A DNA stretch of 57,089 bases, from NCBI GenBank assembly GCA_028868735.1, contig JAGWTW010000010.1, forward strand, positions 1-57,089, given 5' to 3'. This DNA is from Hyphomicrobiales bacterium (GTDB lineage: Bacteria; Pseudomonadota; Alphaproteobacteria; Rhizobiales; Beijerinckiaceae). Shown in pieces: positions 43,302-52,944 of the stretch (positions are counted from its first letter, which is position 1; each line of letters begins with the position of its first letter). Position numbers and translations under genes: made by a program. The notes beneath the pieces were generated by a model. It saw only the letters and a list, made by a program, of their open reading frames with translations. It ran no database searches and was not told where the DNA came from.

Positions 43302-45457
43302 GCCGCAGCCTCTGCATCGAAGCGCGCGCGCTCGCGGCGCCGTTGCAGCCAACCGATCGCGCGCATGCGCAATCGCGCGACAAAAAGGTCGAACGCATTG
43401 GGGTTGTGGACGATGTCCGCGCGGAAGAAGGACGGGCAGAGGACGGCGGCGTCCGCCACCTCGCCGCAATTGCCGCAACCGACGCAGGAATTGTCGATCG
43501 AAGCGACGGGATCGTCGCGCAGGGGATCGTCGAGCTTCTTCACCGATAGCGACGGGCATCCGGACAGGCGCATGCAGGCGTGGTCGCCGGTGCAGACGTC
43601 TTCGTCGACGCCGAACCTCTCTTTTACAGTGCGGGCGCCGCCGGCGATCGCCTTGGCGATTTGCGGCCGAACGCGTCTTTGCCGGTTCAGCATGCATTCG
43701 GAGGAGGCGACGATGATCTTCGGCCCTTCCTCCTTCGTCGTCAGCGCTTCTTTCAATGTGTCGCGCATGCGGCCGACGTCATAGGTGCGGTCGATCTGGC
43801 GCACCCAATTCGCGCCAATGCCCTTGACGGCCGCGACGATGGAATTGTTGGTCGTGCGACGGGGATTGCTTGCGCGCGACGAGAGAATGTCCTGACCGCC
43901 GGTGGCGGACGTGTAGAAATTGTCGACGATCAGGAAGACGCCGTCGTGCTTGTTGAACACCGCGTTGCCGATGCCGCTCGTCAGTCCGTTGTGCCAGAAG
44001 CCGCCGTCGCCCATGACGGCGATCGAGCGCTTGTCCGCCTTTACGTTGAAGGCCGCCGCCGAAGCCGGGCCGAGACCGAAGCCCATGGTGGTCGCGCCGA
44101 TGTTGAAGGGCGGCAGGATCGAAAAAAGATGACAGCCGATGTCGGCCGAGATGTGGTGCTGGCCGAGCTCCTGCTCCACCAGCTTCATCGCCGCGAAGAT
44201 CGGCCGTTCAGGACAGCCCGTGCAAAGACCGGGCGGGCGTTCGGGCACGACCTCCTTCAGCCTCGCGACTTCGGCGAGCGCCAGCACGGGCGCAGCGTCC
44301 GGCGCCGGCGGACGATTGCCGAGCAGCCGCGGATCGGCCTCTTCGAGGAAAGCGCGAATGCCGTCGAGCAAGACTTTCGACGTGTAGTCGCCCGCCATCG
44401 GCAGCACGTCCTTGCCGCGCACGCGCGCCGAAACGTTGCGTCTGCGCAGCGCCGTATTGACGGCCTGTTCGATATATTCGGGTTGCCCTTCCTCGACGAC
44501 GAGCACGCTCTCCTTGTCGCGGCAGAAGGCCTCCACTTCCGCGTCGATCATCGGGTAGGTCACGTTCATCACGTAGAGCGGGACCTGCGTTTCGCCATAG
44601 GCGTCGGAAAGGCCGAGATATTGCAGCGCGCGGATCACATTGTTGTACATGCCGCCTTGCAGGACGATGCCGACCTTCGCCTTTTCGGGGCCGAATCGTT
44701 CGTTCAGCGCATGCTTGCCGATGAAGTCGATCGCGGCGGGCATGCGTTTGCCGATCTTTTCCCGCTCGTGCTCGTAGGCGGCCGGCGGCAGGACGATGCG
44801 GCCGAGATCGCGCACCGGATTTTCGAGCGCGTTCTTGATCGTGAACGACGGCTTCACGTTGTTCTTCGTGACGAAGCTGCCGTGCATGTGGCAGGCGCGC
44901 ACGCGCACTTCCAGCATGACCGGCGTGTTCGAGGCCTCCGAAAGCTGGAAGCCTTTTTCGATGAGATCGACGATCTTTTCGTGATCGGGGCGCGGGTCGA
45001 GCAGCCAGATCTGCGATTTCATCGCGAAGGCGTGCGTGCGCTCCTGCATGATCGAGGAGCCTTCGCCGTAGTCCTCGCCGACGATGATCATCGCGCCGCC
45101 GGTGACGCCGCCGGAGGCGAGATTGGCGAGCGCGTCCGACGCGACATTGGTGCCGACGGTCGATTTCCAGGCGACCGCGCCGCGCAACGGGTACATGACC
45201 GAAGCCGACAGCATGGCGGCGGCGGCGGCCTCGTTGGCTGAACTTTGGAAGACGACGCCGAGTTCGTCGAGCACGTCTTTGGCGTCGCCCAGCACGTCGA
45301 TGAGATGGGAGATCGGCGAGCCGGGATAGCCGCCGACATAGGCAACGCCGGACTGCAGCAACGCCTTGGTGATAGCGAGGATGCCCTCGCCGCGGAAGGT
45401 CTCGCCGTCGCCGAGCCGGAGGTCCTCGACTTCTCGGGCAAACGATCGTTCGGCCAT
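43298..45457 (-). CDS. iorA: Indolepyruvate-ferredoxin-oxidoreductase-type alpha subunit
   Basis: A 719-residue thiamine-diphosphate enzyme. The N-terminal pyrimidine-binding domain has YVGGYPGSPISHLIDVLG, the middle is transketolase-C-like, and the pyrophosphate domain has MGDGGFWHNGLTSG with the Asn of DNFYTS. The C-terminal ferredoxin region has Cys622, 628, 634 (the position normally CxxC reads CTGDHAC) and a complete second set Cys658, 661, 664, 674. The first cluster thus has only three obvious Cys. The ATG at 45457 lies before the conserved N-terminus; an upstream ATG at 45508 would run through the promoter dyad. Proposed to decarboxylate isatinate to anthraniloyl-CoA. Confidence 0.9.
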   Translation of the reverse strand: MAERSFAREVEDLRLGDGETFRGEGILAITKALLQSGVAYVGGYPGSPISHLIDVLGDAKDVLDELGVVFQSSANEAAAAAMLSASVMYPLRGAVAWKSTVGTNVASDALANLASGGVTGGAMIIVGEDYGEGSSIMQERTHAFAMKSQIWLLDPRPDHEKIVDLIEKGFQLSEASNTPVMLEVRVRACHMHGSFVTKNNVKPSFTIKNALENPVRDLGRIVLPPAAYEHEREKIGKRMPAAIDFIGKHALNERFGPEKAKVGIVLQGGMYNNVIRALQYLGLSDAYGETQVPLYVMNVTYPMIDAEVEAFCRDKESVLVVEEGQPEYIEQAVNTALRRRNVSARVRGKDVLPMAGDYTSKVLLDGIRAFLEEADPRLLGNRPPAPDAAPVLALAEVARLKEVVPERPPGLCTGCPERPIFAAMKLVEQELGQHHISADIGCHLFSILPPFNIGATTMGFGLGPASAAAFNVKADKRSIAVMGDGGFWHNGLTSGIGNAVFNKHDGVFLIVDNFYTSATGGQDILSSRASNPRRTTNNSIVAAVKGIGANWVRQIDRTYDVGRMRDTLKEALTTKEEGPKIIVASSECMLNRQRRVRPQIAKAIAGGARTVKERFGVDEDVCTGDHACMRLSGCPSLSVKKLDDPLRDDPVASIDNSCVGCGNCGEVADAAVLCPSFFRADIVHNPNAFDLFVARLRMRAIGWLQRRRERARFDAEAAA

Positions 45458-45469
45458 GGCGCTCTCCGA

Positions 45470-45487
45470 TATATGGAAATGCATATA
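45470..45487. promoter_or_regulatory. Candidate MarR operator TATATG-N6-CATATA
   Basis: A perfect six-base inverted repeat, TATATG (45470-45475) and CATATA (45482-45487), with a six-base spacer lies 12 bases before the iorA start. It overlaps the iorA -10 region. Size, symmetry and placement suit a MarR-family repressor, three of which are encoded in this island. Confidence 0.5.
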
Positions 45488-45508
45488 ACTGCGCGCACCC
45501 CAGGTCAA
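45480..45508 (-). promoter_or_regulatory. Promoter for iorA-iorB-marR
   Basis: On the minus strand TTGACC (45508-45503) is followed after 17 bases by TATGCA (45485-45480), with TATATG as an alternative -10 two bases earlier. The -10 is covered by the TATATG/CATATA dyad, which suggests repression by occlusion. Confidence 0.45.
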
Positions 45509-45520
45509 TGTCGGGCTTAG

Positions 45521-45549
45521 TTGACTTCTAAAATTCTTATTTCCAAGAT
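45521..45549 (+). promoter_or_regulatory. Possible promoter for the OYE-marR pair
   Basis: TTGACT at 45521-45526 and a weak CAAGAT at 45544-45549 are 17 bases apart in an A+T-rich stretch, about 30 bases before the chosen start of the flavin oxidoreductase gene. The -10 match is poor. Confidence 0.3.
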
Positions 45550-45576
45550 ATGGTCATCGGCGAATGGAGCGAATTC

Positions 45577-47046
45577 ATGTGGCGTCCCCCGCAACGCATC
45601 GCCTTCGAACCCGCCCGCGGGCGCATGCCGAGCCGGGACGAAGCCAGGGCTTCACTGCTGTTTTCTCGTGTGGGCGTCGGCCCGCTCGAGCTCGAACAGC
45701 GAACATGGATCCCCGCCATGGTGCCGTGGCGCGCGACCGAAGACGGATTCGTGACCGATGACGTGATCGACTGGTACAGCCGTTTCGCGCGCGGGCGCCC
45801 CGGCGCGATCGTGATCGAGGCGACCGGAATTCGCGACGTGCCGAGCGGCCCGCTGCTGCGCATCGGCCACGACCGTTTCATTCCAGGATTGCAGCGCCTG
45901 ACGGCGGCGATCCGCGAGGCGAGCGGCGGCCATACGAAAGCGCTGATCCAGATCATCGACTTCCTGTCGATCCGCAGACGCCCGGAGCGCGGCAAATTCA
46001 TCCGCCAGTTCCTGCGCGTCGATGCGCAGCACAAGCAAGCGCTCGGCGATGCGCAGATGAGCGACGAGGTCGCGCGCGACAGGCTGGAGGCCCTGCCCGA
46101 TGCGGAGCTCGACCGTCTTCTATCGGCGCGCGACCGCGAGTCCCTGCGCTTCGGCCACCGCGAACGCGTAACCGACACGCAATTCGAACATATCCGTAAT
46201 CTGCCCCAGGCGCTGCCCGGCCTCTTCGCCGATGCCGCGGCGCGTGCGAAGGCCGCGGGCTTCGACGGCGTCGAACTGCACTATGCGCACGCCTATACGA
46301 TGGCCTCGTTTCTTTCGCGGCGTAATACGCGCGAGGATGGTTACGGACAGACGCTCGAAGGCCGCGCGCGACTGCCGCTCGAAACGATTGCCGCCGTGCG
46401 CGCGGCCGTGGGGCGCGATTACGCGCTCGGCTGCCGCTTTCTCGCGGAGGAATGCATCGACGGCGGATCGACGGTCGATGACGCCGCCTATTTCGGTGCG
46501 GCTTTCGCCCGCGCAGGGCTCGACTTTCTTTCGACCTCGCGCGGCGGAAAATTTGAAGACGCCAAACAGCCGGGCGTCGGCGCGGCGGCTTATCCGTATA
46601 CAGGTCCGAGCGGCTACGAATGCATGCCGCAATACATATCGGACGAGCGCGGACCGTTCGGCCGCAATATCGATGCGACGAAACGCATCCGCGCCGCCGT
46701 GCGCGCCGCCGGCTTCTCCACGCCCGTCGTCTGCACCGGCGGCGTGCACAATTTCGAAATGGCCGAAGCCATGCTGCGCGAAGGCGCGTGCGACATCGTC
46801 GGCTCCGCGCGCCAGTCGCTCGCCGATCCCGACTGGTTTCTCAAGCTGAGCGAAGGCGCCGGCGACGAAATTCGGCTGTGCGAATTCACCAATTATTGCG
46901 AGGGTCTCGACCAGAAGCACAAGTCGGTCACGTGCCAGCTTTGGGACAAGATCGGCGTCGGCGCGCCCGGGGTTCGCACCACGCCCGACGGCCGACGACG
47001 CATGACGCCCCCGGAATGGCGCCCTTCGCGGACGGACGCGACATGA
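45577..47046 (+). CDS. Old-yellow-enzyme family NADH:flavin oxidoreductase with an internal insertion
   Basis: A 489-residue FMN barrel protein of the OYE/2,4-dienoyl-CoA reductase class. Landmarks are the HxAH pair in FDGVELHYAHAYTMASFLS (His235 and His238) and RRNTREDGYGQTLEGRARLP. FMN-phosphate region segments are VVCTGGVHNFEMAEAML and DIVGSARQSLADPDW. Residues about 130-205 form an insertion rich in charged residues where the family has a short loop. The C-terminal FAD/NAD domains of dienoyl-CoA reductases are absent. The start at 45577 has GGAG seven bases upstream; an ATG at 45550 is in frame. Reduction of an aryl-CoA ring, as in 2-aminobenzoyl-CoA reductases, is possible but unproven. 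Confidence 0.82.
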   Translation: MWRPPQRIAFEPARGRMPSRDEARASLLFSRVGVGPLELEQRTWIPAMVPWRATEDGFVTDDVIDWYSRFARGRPGAIVIEATGIRDVPSGPLLRIGHDRFIPGLQRLTAAIREASGGHTKALIQIIDFLSIRRRPERGKFIRQFLRVDAQHKQALGDAQMSDEVARDRLEALPDAELDRLLSARDRESLRFGHRERVTDTQFEHIRNLPQALPGLFADAAARAKAAGFDGVELHYAHAYTMASFLSRRNTREDGYGQTLEGRARLPLETIAAVRAAVGRDYALGCRFLAEECIDGGSTVDDAAYFGAAFARAGLDFLSTSRGGKFEDAKQPGVGAAAYPYTGPSGYECMPQYISDERGPFGRNIDATKRIRAAVRAAGFSTPVVCTGGVHNFEMAEAMLREGACDIVGSARQSLADPDWFLKLSEGAGDEIRLCEFTNYCEGLDQKHKSVTCQLWDKIGVGAPGVRTTPDGRRRMTPPEWRPSRTDAT

Positions 47047-47618
47047 GCGCGCGCCGGCTTCAGGCTGTCAGACAAGCTGCGCCCGCGTCGAACGATCTCG
47101 AGACGCGCGGCGCGCAGAGCGATCATTCCGATCTCCGGCTGTGGCTGCGCATTCTGGCGTTCCACAAGCTCGTGAACAATGAGGTGCGGCGGCGTCTTCG
47201 CGACGAATTCGACATGAGCTTGTCGCGGTTCGATCTGCTCGCCCAGCTCGACGACGCGCCGGACGGCATGCGCATGGGCGAAATCTCGCGTCGGTTGATG
47301 GTGACGTCCGGAAATATCACGGGCCTGACGGACGAACTCGAAGCCGAAGGCCTCGTCGAGCGTTTCGTTGATCCTGCAAACCGTCGCGCCTTTCTCGTGC
47401 GCATGACGGCCAAGGGCGAAGCCGCGTTCCAGGCGGCCGCGGCGGCGAATCAAATCTGGATCGAAGATTTCTTTTCCGGTCTTTCCGCGCGCGATAAATC
47501 GAGCATGTTCGGCCTGCTCGGACGTTTGAAGGATTTCGCCCTGATCCGTATCGCCGACGCCGCGCCGGCGGCGCAAGCCGTCGGCAGGGCGAAGACGCGG
47601 ACATCAGGCGCCCGTTGA
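47043..47618 (+). CDS. MarR-family transcriptional regulator (copy 3)
   Basis: A 191-residue winged-helix regulator with a loosely structured 28-residue N-terminus. Its core begins DLRLWLRILAFHKLVNNEVRRR, then MSLSRFDLLAQLDDAPDG. The recognition helix lies in ISRRLMVTSGNITGLTDEL and the wing in VDPANRRAFLVRMTAKG. It is the paralogue of copy 1. Its ATG overlaps the OYE stop (ATGA). Regulators of this LRLWL/RFDxxAQLD type occur in proteobacterial aromatic-acid loci, including those for auxin breakdown (family knowledge, recalled). The inverted repeat before iorA is a plausible target. Confidence 0.87.
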   Translation: MSARRLQAVRQAAPASNDLETRGAQSDHSDLRLWLRILAFHKLVNNEVRRRLRDEFDMSLSRFDLLAQLDDAPDGMRMGEISRRLMVTSGNITGLTDELEAEGLVERFVDPANRRAFLVRMTAKGEAAFQAAAAANQIWIEDFFSGLSARDKSSMFGLLGRLKDFALIRIADAAPAAQAVGRAKTRTSGAR

Positions 47619-47665
47619 TTGCGTTCGATCCGATTTGACGACGCGGTCGGGACTGCGGCGGCGAT

Positions 47666-49238
<1,573 letters not shown>

Positions 49239-49249
<11 letters not shown>

Positions 49250-49757
49250 GGACGGAGAGTCCCGCTACCATCAAATGCACCTCCGCGGCGTGCGCGGCGA
49301 CCGCCTGGTGCAGGAAGCCCGCCTCGTCGCGAAAGCGGCGCGCCAGCGCGTTGTCGGGAACGACGCCGAGCCCGACCTCGTTCGAAACGACGAGGGTGAG
49401 CGCGCGCCGGCGCGCAATCGCCGCGACCAATTCATTGCGTTCGCGCAGGAGATCCGCGCCCGCGAGCATCCGGTTGGAGACCCACAACGTCAGACAATCG
49501 ACGAGCAGCGGCGCATTCGCGTGCGCCGTCGCGACCGCCGATGCGAGGCTATGGGGCGCTTCGACGTCGACCCATCCGGCCCCTCGCTGCGCGCGGTGGC
49601 GCGCGATGCGCTCCGCCATCTCGTCGTCCAGGGCTTCGGCCGTCGCGACGTAAGTCCACGGCGCAGGCGCAGTGCGGATGCGCGCTTCGGCGAAGCTGCT
49701 CTTGCCCGATCGTGCGCCGCCGATCACGAAAACAAGATGCGGATTGATCGCAGGCAT
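49239..49757 (-). CDS. cobU: Adenosylcobinamide kinase / adenosylcobinamide-phosphate guanylyltransferase
   Basis: Bifunctional enzyme of cobalamin (vitamin B12) nucleotide-loop assembly, 172 residues. The P-loop FVIGGARSGKSSFAE lies at residues 10-24, followed by TYVATAEALDDEMAERIARHRAQR with the guanylylated-His region. PLLVDCLTLWVSN and VSNEVGLGVVP complete the family set. The ATG at 49757 is preceded by GGAGG at ten bases. It ends inside the recQ start (11-base overlap), so the two are likely co-transcribed. Other cobalamin genes are not in the window except the DUF1636 neighbour. Confidence 0.93.
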
Positions 49758-49872
49758 CTGCAAGCAGCCTCCATTGCGCCCATGATACAGGGGGGCGGCC
49801 GCGCGCCAAACATGCCTGCCCCGACATGGAGCCGCTCGCCTTCGCCGCGCTCCTGCTGCTATAGATCGCCGT

Positions 49873-50241
49873 ATGACCGAAAAGACCAAAGTCCTCGTCT
49901 GCATCAAGTGCCGCATGCCCGGCGAGTCGAAGGAGACGCCCTTCGACCAGCGCACGGGCGGCCGTCTCTATCGGGAGGTCGCCGCGGCGGCCGAGAGCGC
50001 GGACGATCTCGAAATCGTGCCGGTCGAATGCTTTTCCGTGTGCAAGCGCCCGGTCACGATCGGTCTCGCCGCCGCCGGAAAGTGGCGCTATCTCTATGGC
50101 GACTATCCGCTCGCCGCGGCTGACGACATTCTCGCCGCCGCGCGCATCTACGCGAAAAGCCAGACTGGAATCGTTCCGTTCGAGGAACGCTCCGAATCGA
50201 TGAAGACGGGCGTCGTTTCGCGTATCCCGCCGGGCTTGTGA
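49873..50241 (+). CDS. DUF1636 family putative metal-binding protein
   Basis: A 122-residue protein of DUF1636, with a thioredoxin-like ferredoxin-type fold. Two Cys pairs, CIKC (residues 10-13) and CFSVC (53-57), could hold a [2Fe-2S] cluster or a metal. The segment VCKRPVTIGLAAAGKWRYLYGD is diagnostic. Members are often encoded beside cobalamin genes, and here it is divergent from cobU. No ribosome-binding site precedes the ATG, and TATAGA (49860-49865) lies so close that a leaderless transcript is possible. Role unknown. Confidence 0.8.
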   Translation: MTEKTKVLVCIKCRMPGESKETPFDQRTGGRLYREVAAAAESADDLEIVPVECFSVCKRPVTIGLAAAGKWRYLYGDYPLAAADDILAAARIYAKSQTGIVPFEERSESMKTGVVSRIPPGL

Positions 50242-50255
50242 CGGCGGCGAAAGCC

Positions 50256-50438
50256 TCAGCGCTGCTCGAGCGCGAGCCGCGCGCCGAGCCCGATGAACAG
50301 GACGCCCAACCCCTTGCCAAGCCGGCGCGCCGTCCGCGGATTGCCGCGCAATCGCCCCGTGACGCGCGCCGAGGCGGCGACAAGGACGAGATTGACCGCG
50401 ATCGCGACCATATTGGCGGTTGCGACCTGATTTCCGCC
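50256..50438 (-). pseudogene. C-terminal remnant of a LysE/RhtB-family exporter
   Basis: Sixty codons ending at TGA (50258-50256) read like the last spans of a LysE-family translocator: QVATANMVAIAVNLVLVAAS, then GRLRGNPRTARRLGKGLG and VLFIGLGARLALEQR. An in-frame TAA at 50441-50439 closes the frame just upstream, and the first two thirds of the gene are missing. The next gene on this strand, aroE, begins its tail 70 bases further. This looks like a decayed exporter gene left after a deletion. Confidence 0.6.
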
Positions 50439-50512
50439 TTACGGAACCGGGATCCATCCGATCGCGAATTTGTCGGCTTCCGCGCGGGCTGTCCACGCAT
50501 GGCCGTTCGGCG

Positions 50513-51349
50513 CTAGTCCGCTTCCATCATCGCGCGGATTTCCGGCGTCAGCTCCGGCCATATGCCGAACCATTCGTGGAAGGCCGGCCGCGCCTGGTGC
50601 AGCAACATGCCGAGCCCGTCGACGCCGACATTTCCGCGCGCGCGGGCGGCGACGAGCAGGGGCGTTTCGAGCGGCGTATAGACGATGTCGTTGACGACGG
50701 CGCCCCTCGGCAGCGCGTCGAGCGAAAGGTCGAGCGGCGGCTGGCCGACCATGCCGTTGCTCGTTGTGTTGACGAGCAGGGCGGCGCCGGTCAGTACATC
50801 CGCACGCTGTTCCCAAGCGTGCGCAGAAACGTTGTTGCCGAAATCCTCGATCAGCGTTTCGGCGCGCTCGAGCGTGCGGTTGACGACGCGGATGTCGGAA
50901 ACGCCGGCCTCGCGCAATGCATAAACGATCGCGCGCGCTGCGCCGCCGGCGCCGAGGATCACGGCCGGGCCCTGCCCGGCCCGCCAGCCGGGCGCGCCCT
51001 CGCGCAGCGCCTCGATGAAGCCGATGTGGTCGTGATTGAACGCCGAGAGCGAACCGTCCGTCTGGACCGCCACGCAATTGGCGGCGCCGATCGCCTTCGC
51101 CGCGGGATCGATCCAGTCGGCGATGCGCGCGACCTCCTCCTTGTGCGGGATCGTAACGTTGCAGCCGGAGAAATTCAGCGCCGGCAGCGCGCGCAGCGCC
51201 GCCTCGACCCGGTCCGGCGCGATCGCGAGCGGCACATAGGCGCCGGCGAGGCCGTGGATTTGCAGCCATTTGTTGTGCAGGCGCGGCGAGCGCGAATGCA
51301 TGACCGGCCAGCCCATGACCCCAGCGAGCCGAAATTTATCCTGCGACAT
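50513..51349 (-). CDS. aroE: Shikimate dehydrogenase
   Basis: NADPH-dependent reduction of 3-dehydroshikimate to shikimate in aromatic amino acid synthesis, 278 residues. Substrate motifs are GWPVMHSRSPRLHN (Ser19 and Ser21 region), NVTIPHK with catalytic Lys70, and NHDHIGF with Asp107. The cofactor loop is ILGAGGAARAIVYAL with NRT (basic patch VVNRTLERAE) for NADPH. The C-terminal GLGMLLHQARPAFHEWFG is typical. GAGGG precedes the ATG at 51349. Together with pheA the window thus carries two separate steps of aromatic amino acid synthesis. Confidence 0.94.
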   Translation of the reverse strand: MSQDKFRLAGVMGWPVMHSRSPRLHNKWLQIHGLAGAYVPLAIAPDRVEAALRALPALNFSGCNVTIPHKEEVARIADWIDPAAKAIGAANCVAVQTDGSLSAFNHDHIGFIEALREGAPGWRAGQGPAVILGAGGAARAIVYALREAGVSDIRVVNRTLERAETLIEDFGNNVSAHAWEQRADVLTGAALLVNTTSNGMVGQPPLDLSLDALPRGAVVNDIVYTPLETPLLVAARARGNVGVDGLGMLLHQARPAFHEWFGIWPELTPEIRAMMEAD

Positions 51350-51539
51350 GAACCCTCGCCGGCGCGCGTGCGCCGTCCTTCGCCCGCGTTTCGCCGGTTT
51401 TGCCGCAGGTTGCAAGTCGCCGACCGCGCCCGACCGCAGCGCTCGCCAGCGGCGCCGGATGCGAAGCCCTGTCATGCGCGCGGGGGGTTTGCCGGACCGA
51501 TGCGCGAACAGGTAAGGTTCAGCAGTCTTCGAGCCCTGC

Positions 51540-52889
51540 ATGCGCGACCCGAACCAGCCCAATCCGCTCGTCAGCGGACCCATCCTGCCGACGCTGATGC
51601 GGCTCGCCCTGCCCAATATGGGCGCGATGGTGGCGACCTCGCTGGTCGCGATCGCCGAGACGTCCTACGTCGGCTTGCTCGGCACGTCGGCGCTCGCGGG
51701 GCTCGCGCTCGTGTTTCCGATCGTCATGTTGCAACAGATGATGTCGGGCGGCGCCATGGGCGGCGGCGTCTCGTCCTCGATCGCGCGCGCGCTCGGCGCC
51801 GGCGACATTCCAAAAGCCAATGCGCTCGCAGCCCATGCTGCGATCATCGGGCTTACCGCCGGGCTCGCCTTCGCGCTCGTCGTTTTCTTTCTCGGCCCGG
51901 CGCTGTTTGCTGCGCTCGGCGGCCGCGGGCAGGCGCTCGAGCAGGGGCTTGCCTACGCGTATGTCTATGCCTTCGCGATCGTCGGCGTGTGGATGACGAA
52001 CACGCTCGCCTCGATCGTGCGCGGGTCCGGCAATATGCGCATTCCCTCGGCGACCGTCTTCATCGCCGCGATCATGCAGATCGTCGTCGGCGGGGCGCTC
52101 GGGTTGGGGCTCGGGCCCTTCCCGCGGCTCGGTATGGGCGGCGTCGCCTGCGGGCAGGTCGCCGCCTACACGGCGGCCACGCTCTTTTTCCTGTGGGCGC
52201 TGACGTCCGGCCGCATTCGCGTGCGCTTGAGCCTCCGCCGCTTCAGCCCGGACGGCGCGCTTTTCCGCGACATCCTGCGCGTCGGCGGACTGGCCTGCAT
52301 CTCGCCGCTGCAATCGGTCGGCACCGTGCTGATTCTCACGCGCCTCGTCTCCTATTTCGGAACGGCCGCGCTCGCCGGTTACGGCATAGGCTCGCGACTC
52401 GAATTCCTGCTGATCCCGATCGCTTTCGCCGTGGGCGTCGCCTGCGTGCCGATGGTCGGCATGGCGATCGGCGCCGGCGACGTTCCGCGCGCGCGCCGTG
52501 TCGCGTGGACAGGCGGGCTTGCCGCGGCCGCCATGCTCGGCGCTGTCGGATTGTTCTTCGCAGTCTTTCCCGAGCTCTGGTCGCGCATGTTCACGCACGA
52601 CCCCGCAGTGCTGGAATCGGCGCGCGTCTATCTCGTGTGGTCGGGCCTCGCCTATTCCTTCTATGGTCTGGGCCTGTGTCTCTATTTTGCCTCGCAGGGC
52701 GCAGGCAAGGTGCTCGGCCCCGTGCTTGCGGGGACGGTCCGCCTTGTCGTCGTGATTGCGGGCGGCCTCTGGCTCGCCGCGCAGCACGCGCCGCAATGGT
52801 CGATGTTCGTTGTCGTGGCTCTGTCGATGGCCGCCTACGGCCTGTCGACCGCGGGTTTCATCTGGATGACGCCCTGGGGCAAGAAGTGA
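51540..52889 (+). CDS. MATE family efflux transporter
   Basis: A 449-residue multidrug-and-toxin-extrusion-type protein with twelve predicted membrane spans in two homologous halves. It starts LPTLMRLALPNMGAMVATSLV followed by AETSYVGLLGTSALAGLAL, as in the NorM/DinF group. The first half contains MSGGAMGGGVSSSIARALGAG; the second half repeats the pattern at MVGMAIGAGDVPRARR. It would exchange sodium ions or protons for a cationic drug or metabolite across the inner membrane. The substrate cannot be read from sequence. The ATG lies 190 bases from aroE, divergently oriented. Confidence 0.9.
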   Translation: MRDPNQPNPLVSGPILPTLMRLALPNMGAMVATSLVAIAETSYVGLLGTSALAGLALVFPIVMLQQMMSGGAMGGGVSSSIARALGAGDIPKANALAAHAAIIGLTAGLAFALVVFFLGPALFAALGGRGQALEQGLAYAYVYAFAIVGVWMTNTLASIVRGSGNMRIPSATVFIAAIMQIVVGGALGLGLGPFPRLGMGGVACGQVAAYTAATLFFLWALTSGRIRVRLSLRRFSPDGALFRDILRVGGLACISPLQSVGTVLILTRLVSYFGTAALAGYGIGSRLEFLLIPIAFAVGVACVPMVGMAIGAGDVPRARRVAWTGGLAAAAMLGAVGLFFAVFPELWSRMFTHDPAVLESARVYLVWSGLAYSFYGLGLCLYFASQGAGKVLGPVLAGTVRLVVVIAGGLWLAAQHAPQWSMFVVVALSMAAYGLSTAGFIWMTPWGKK

Positions 52890-52944
52890 CGGCGGAATGC
52901 GGCTCGGGGTCCCGACGGAACCGAACCGACTGGAGGCGACGACC

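Noticed and set aside
45550..45576. Earlier ATG for the OYE-family gene
   Set aside because: No ribosome-binding site precedes it, whereas GGAG is well placed before the ATG at 45577; kept as an alternative only.
41748..47618. Horizontal-transfer signs such as integrase, transposase or tRNA junctions around the island
   Set aside because: None seen at either boundary; base composition appears similar to the flanks by eye, so no transfer claim is made.
49758..49872. Cobalamin riboswitch upstream of cobU or the DUF1636 gene
   Set aside because: No B12-box-like conserved segment or room for the full fold in these 115 bases.
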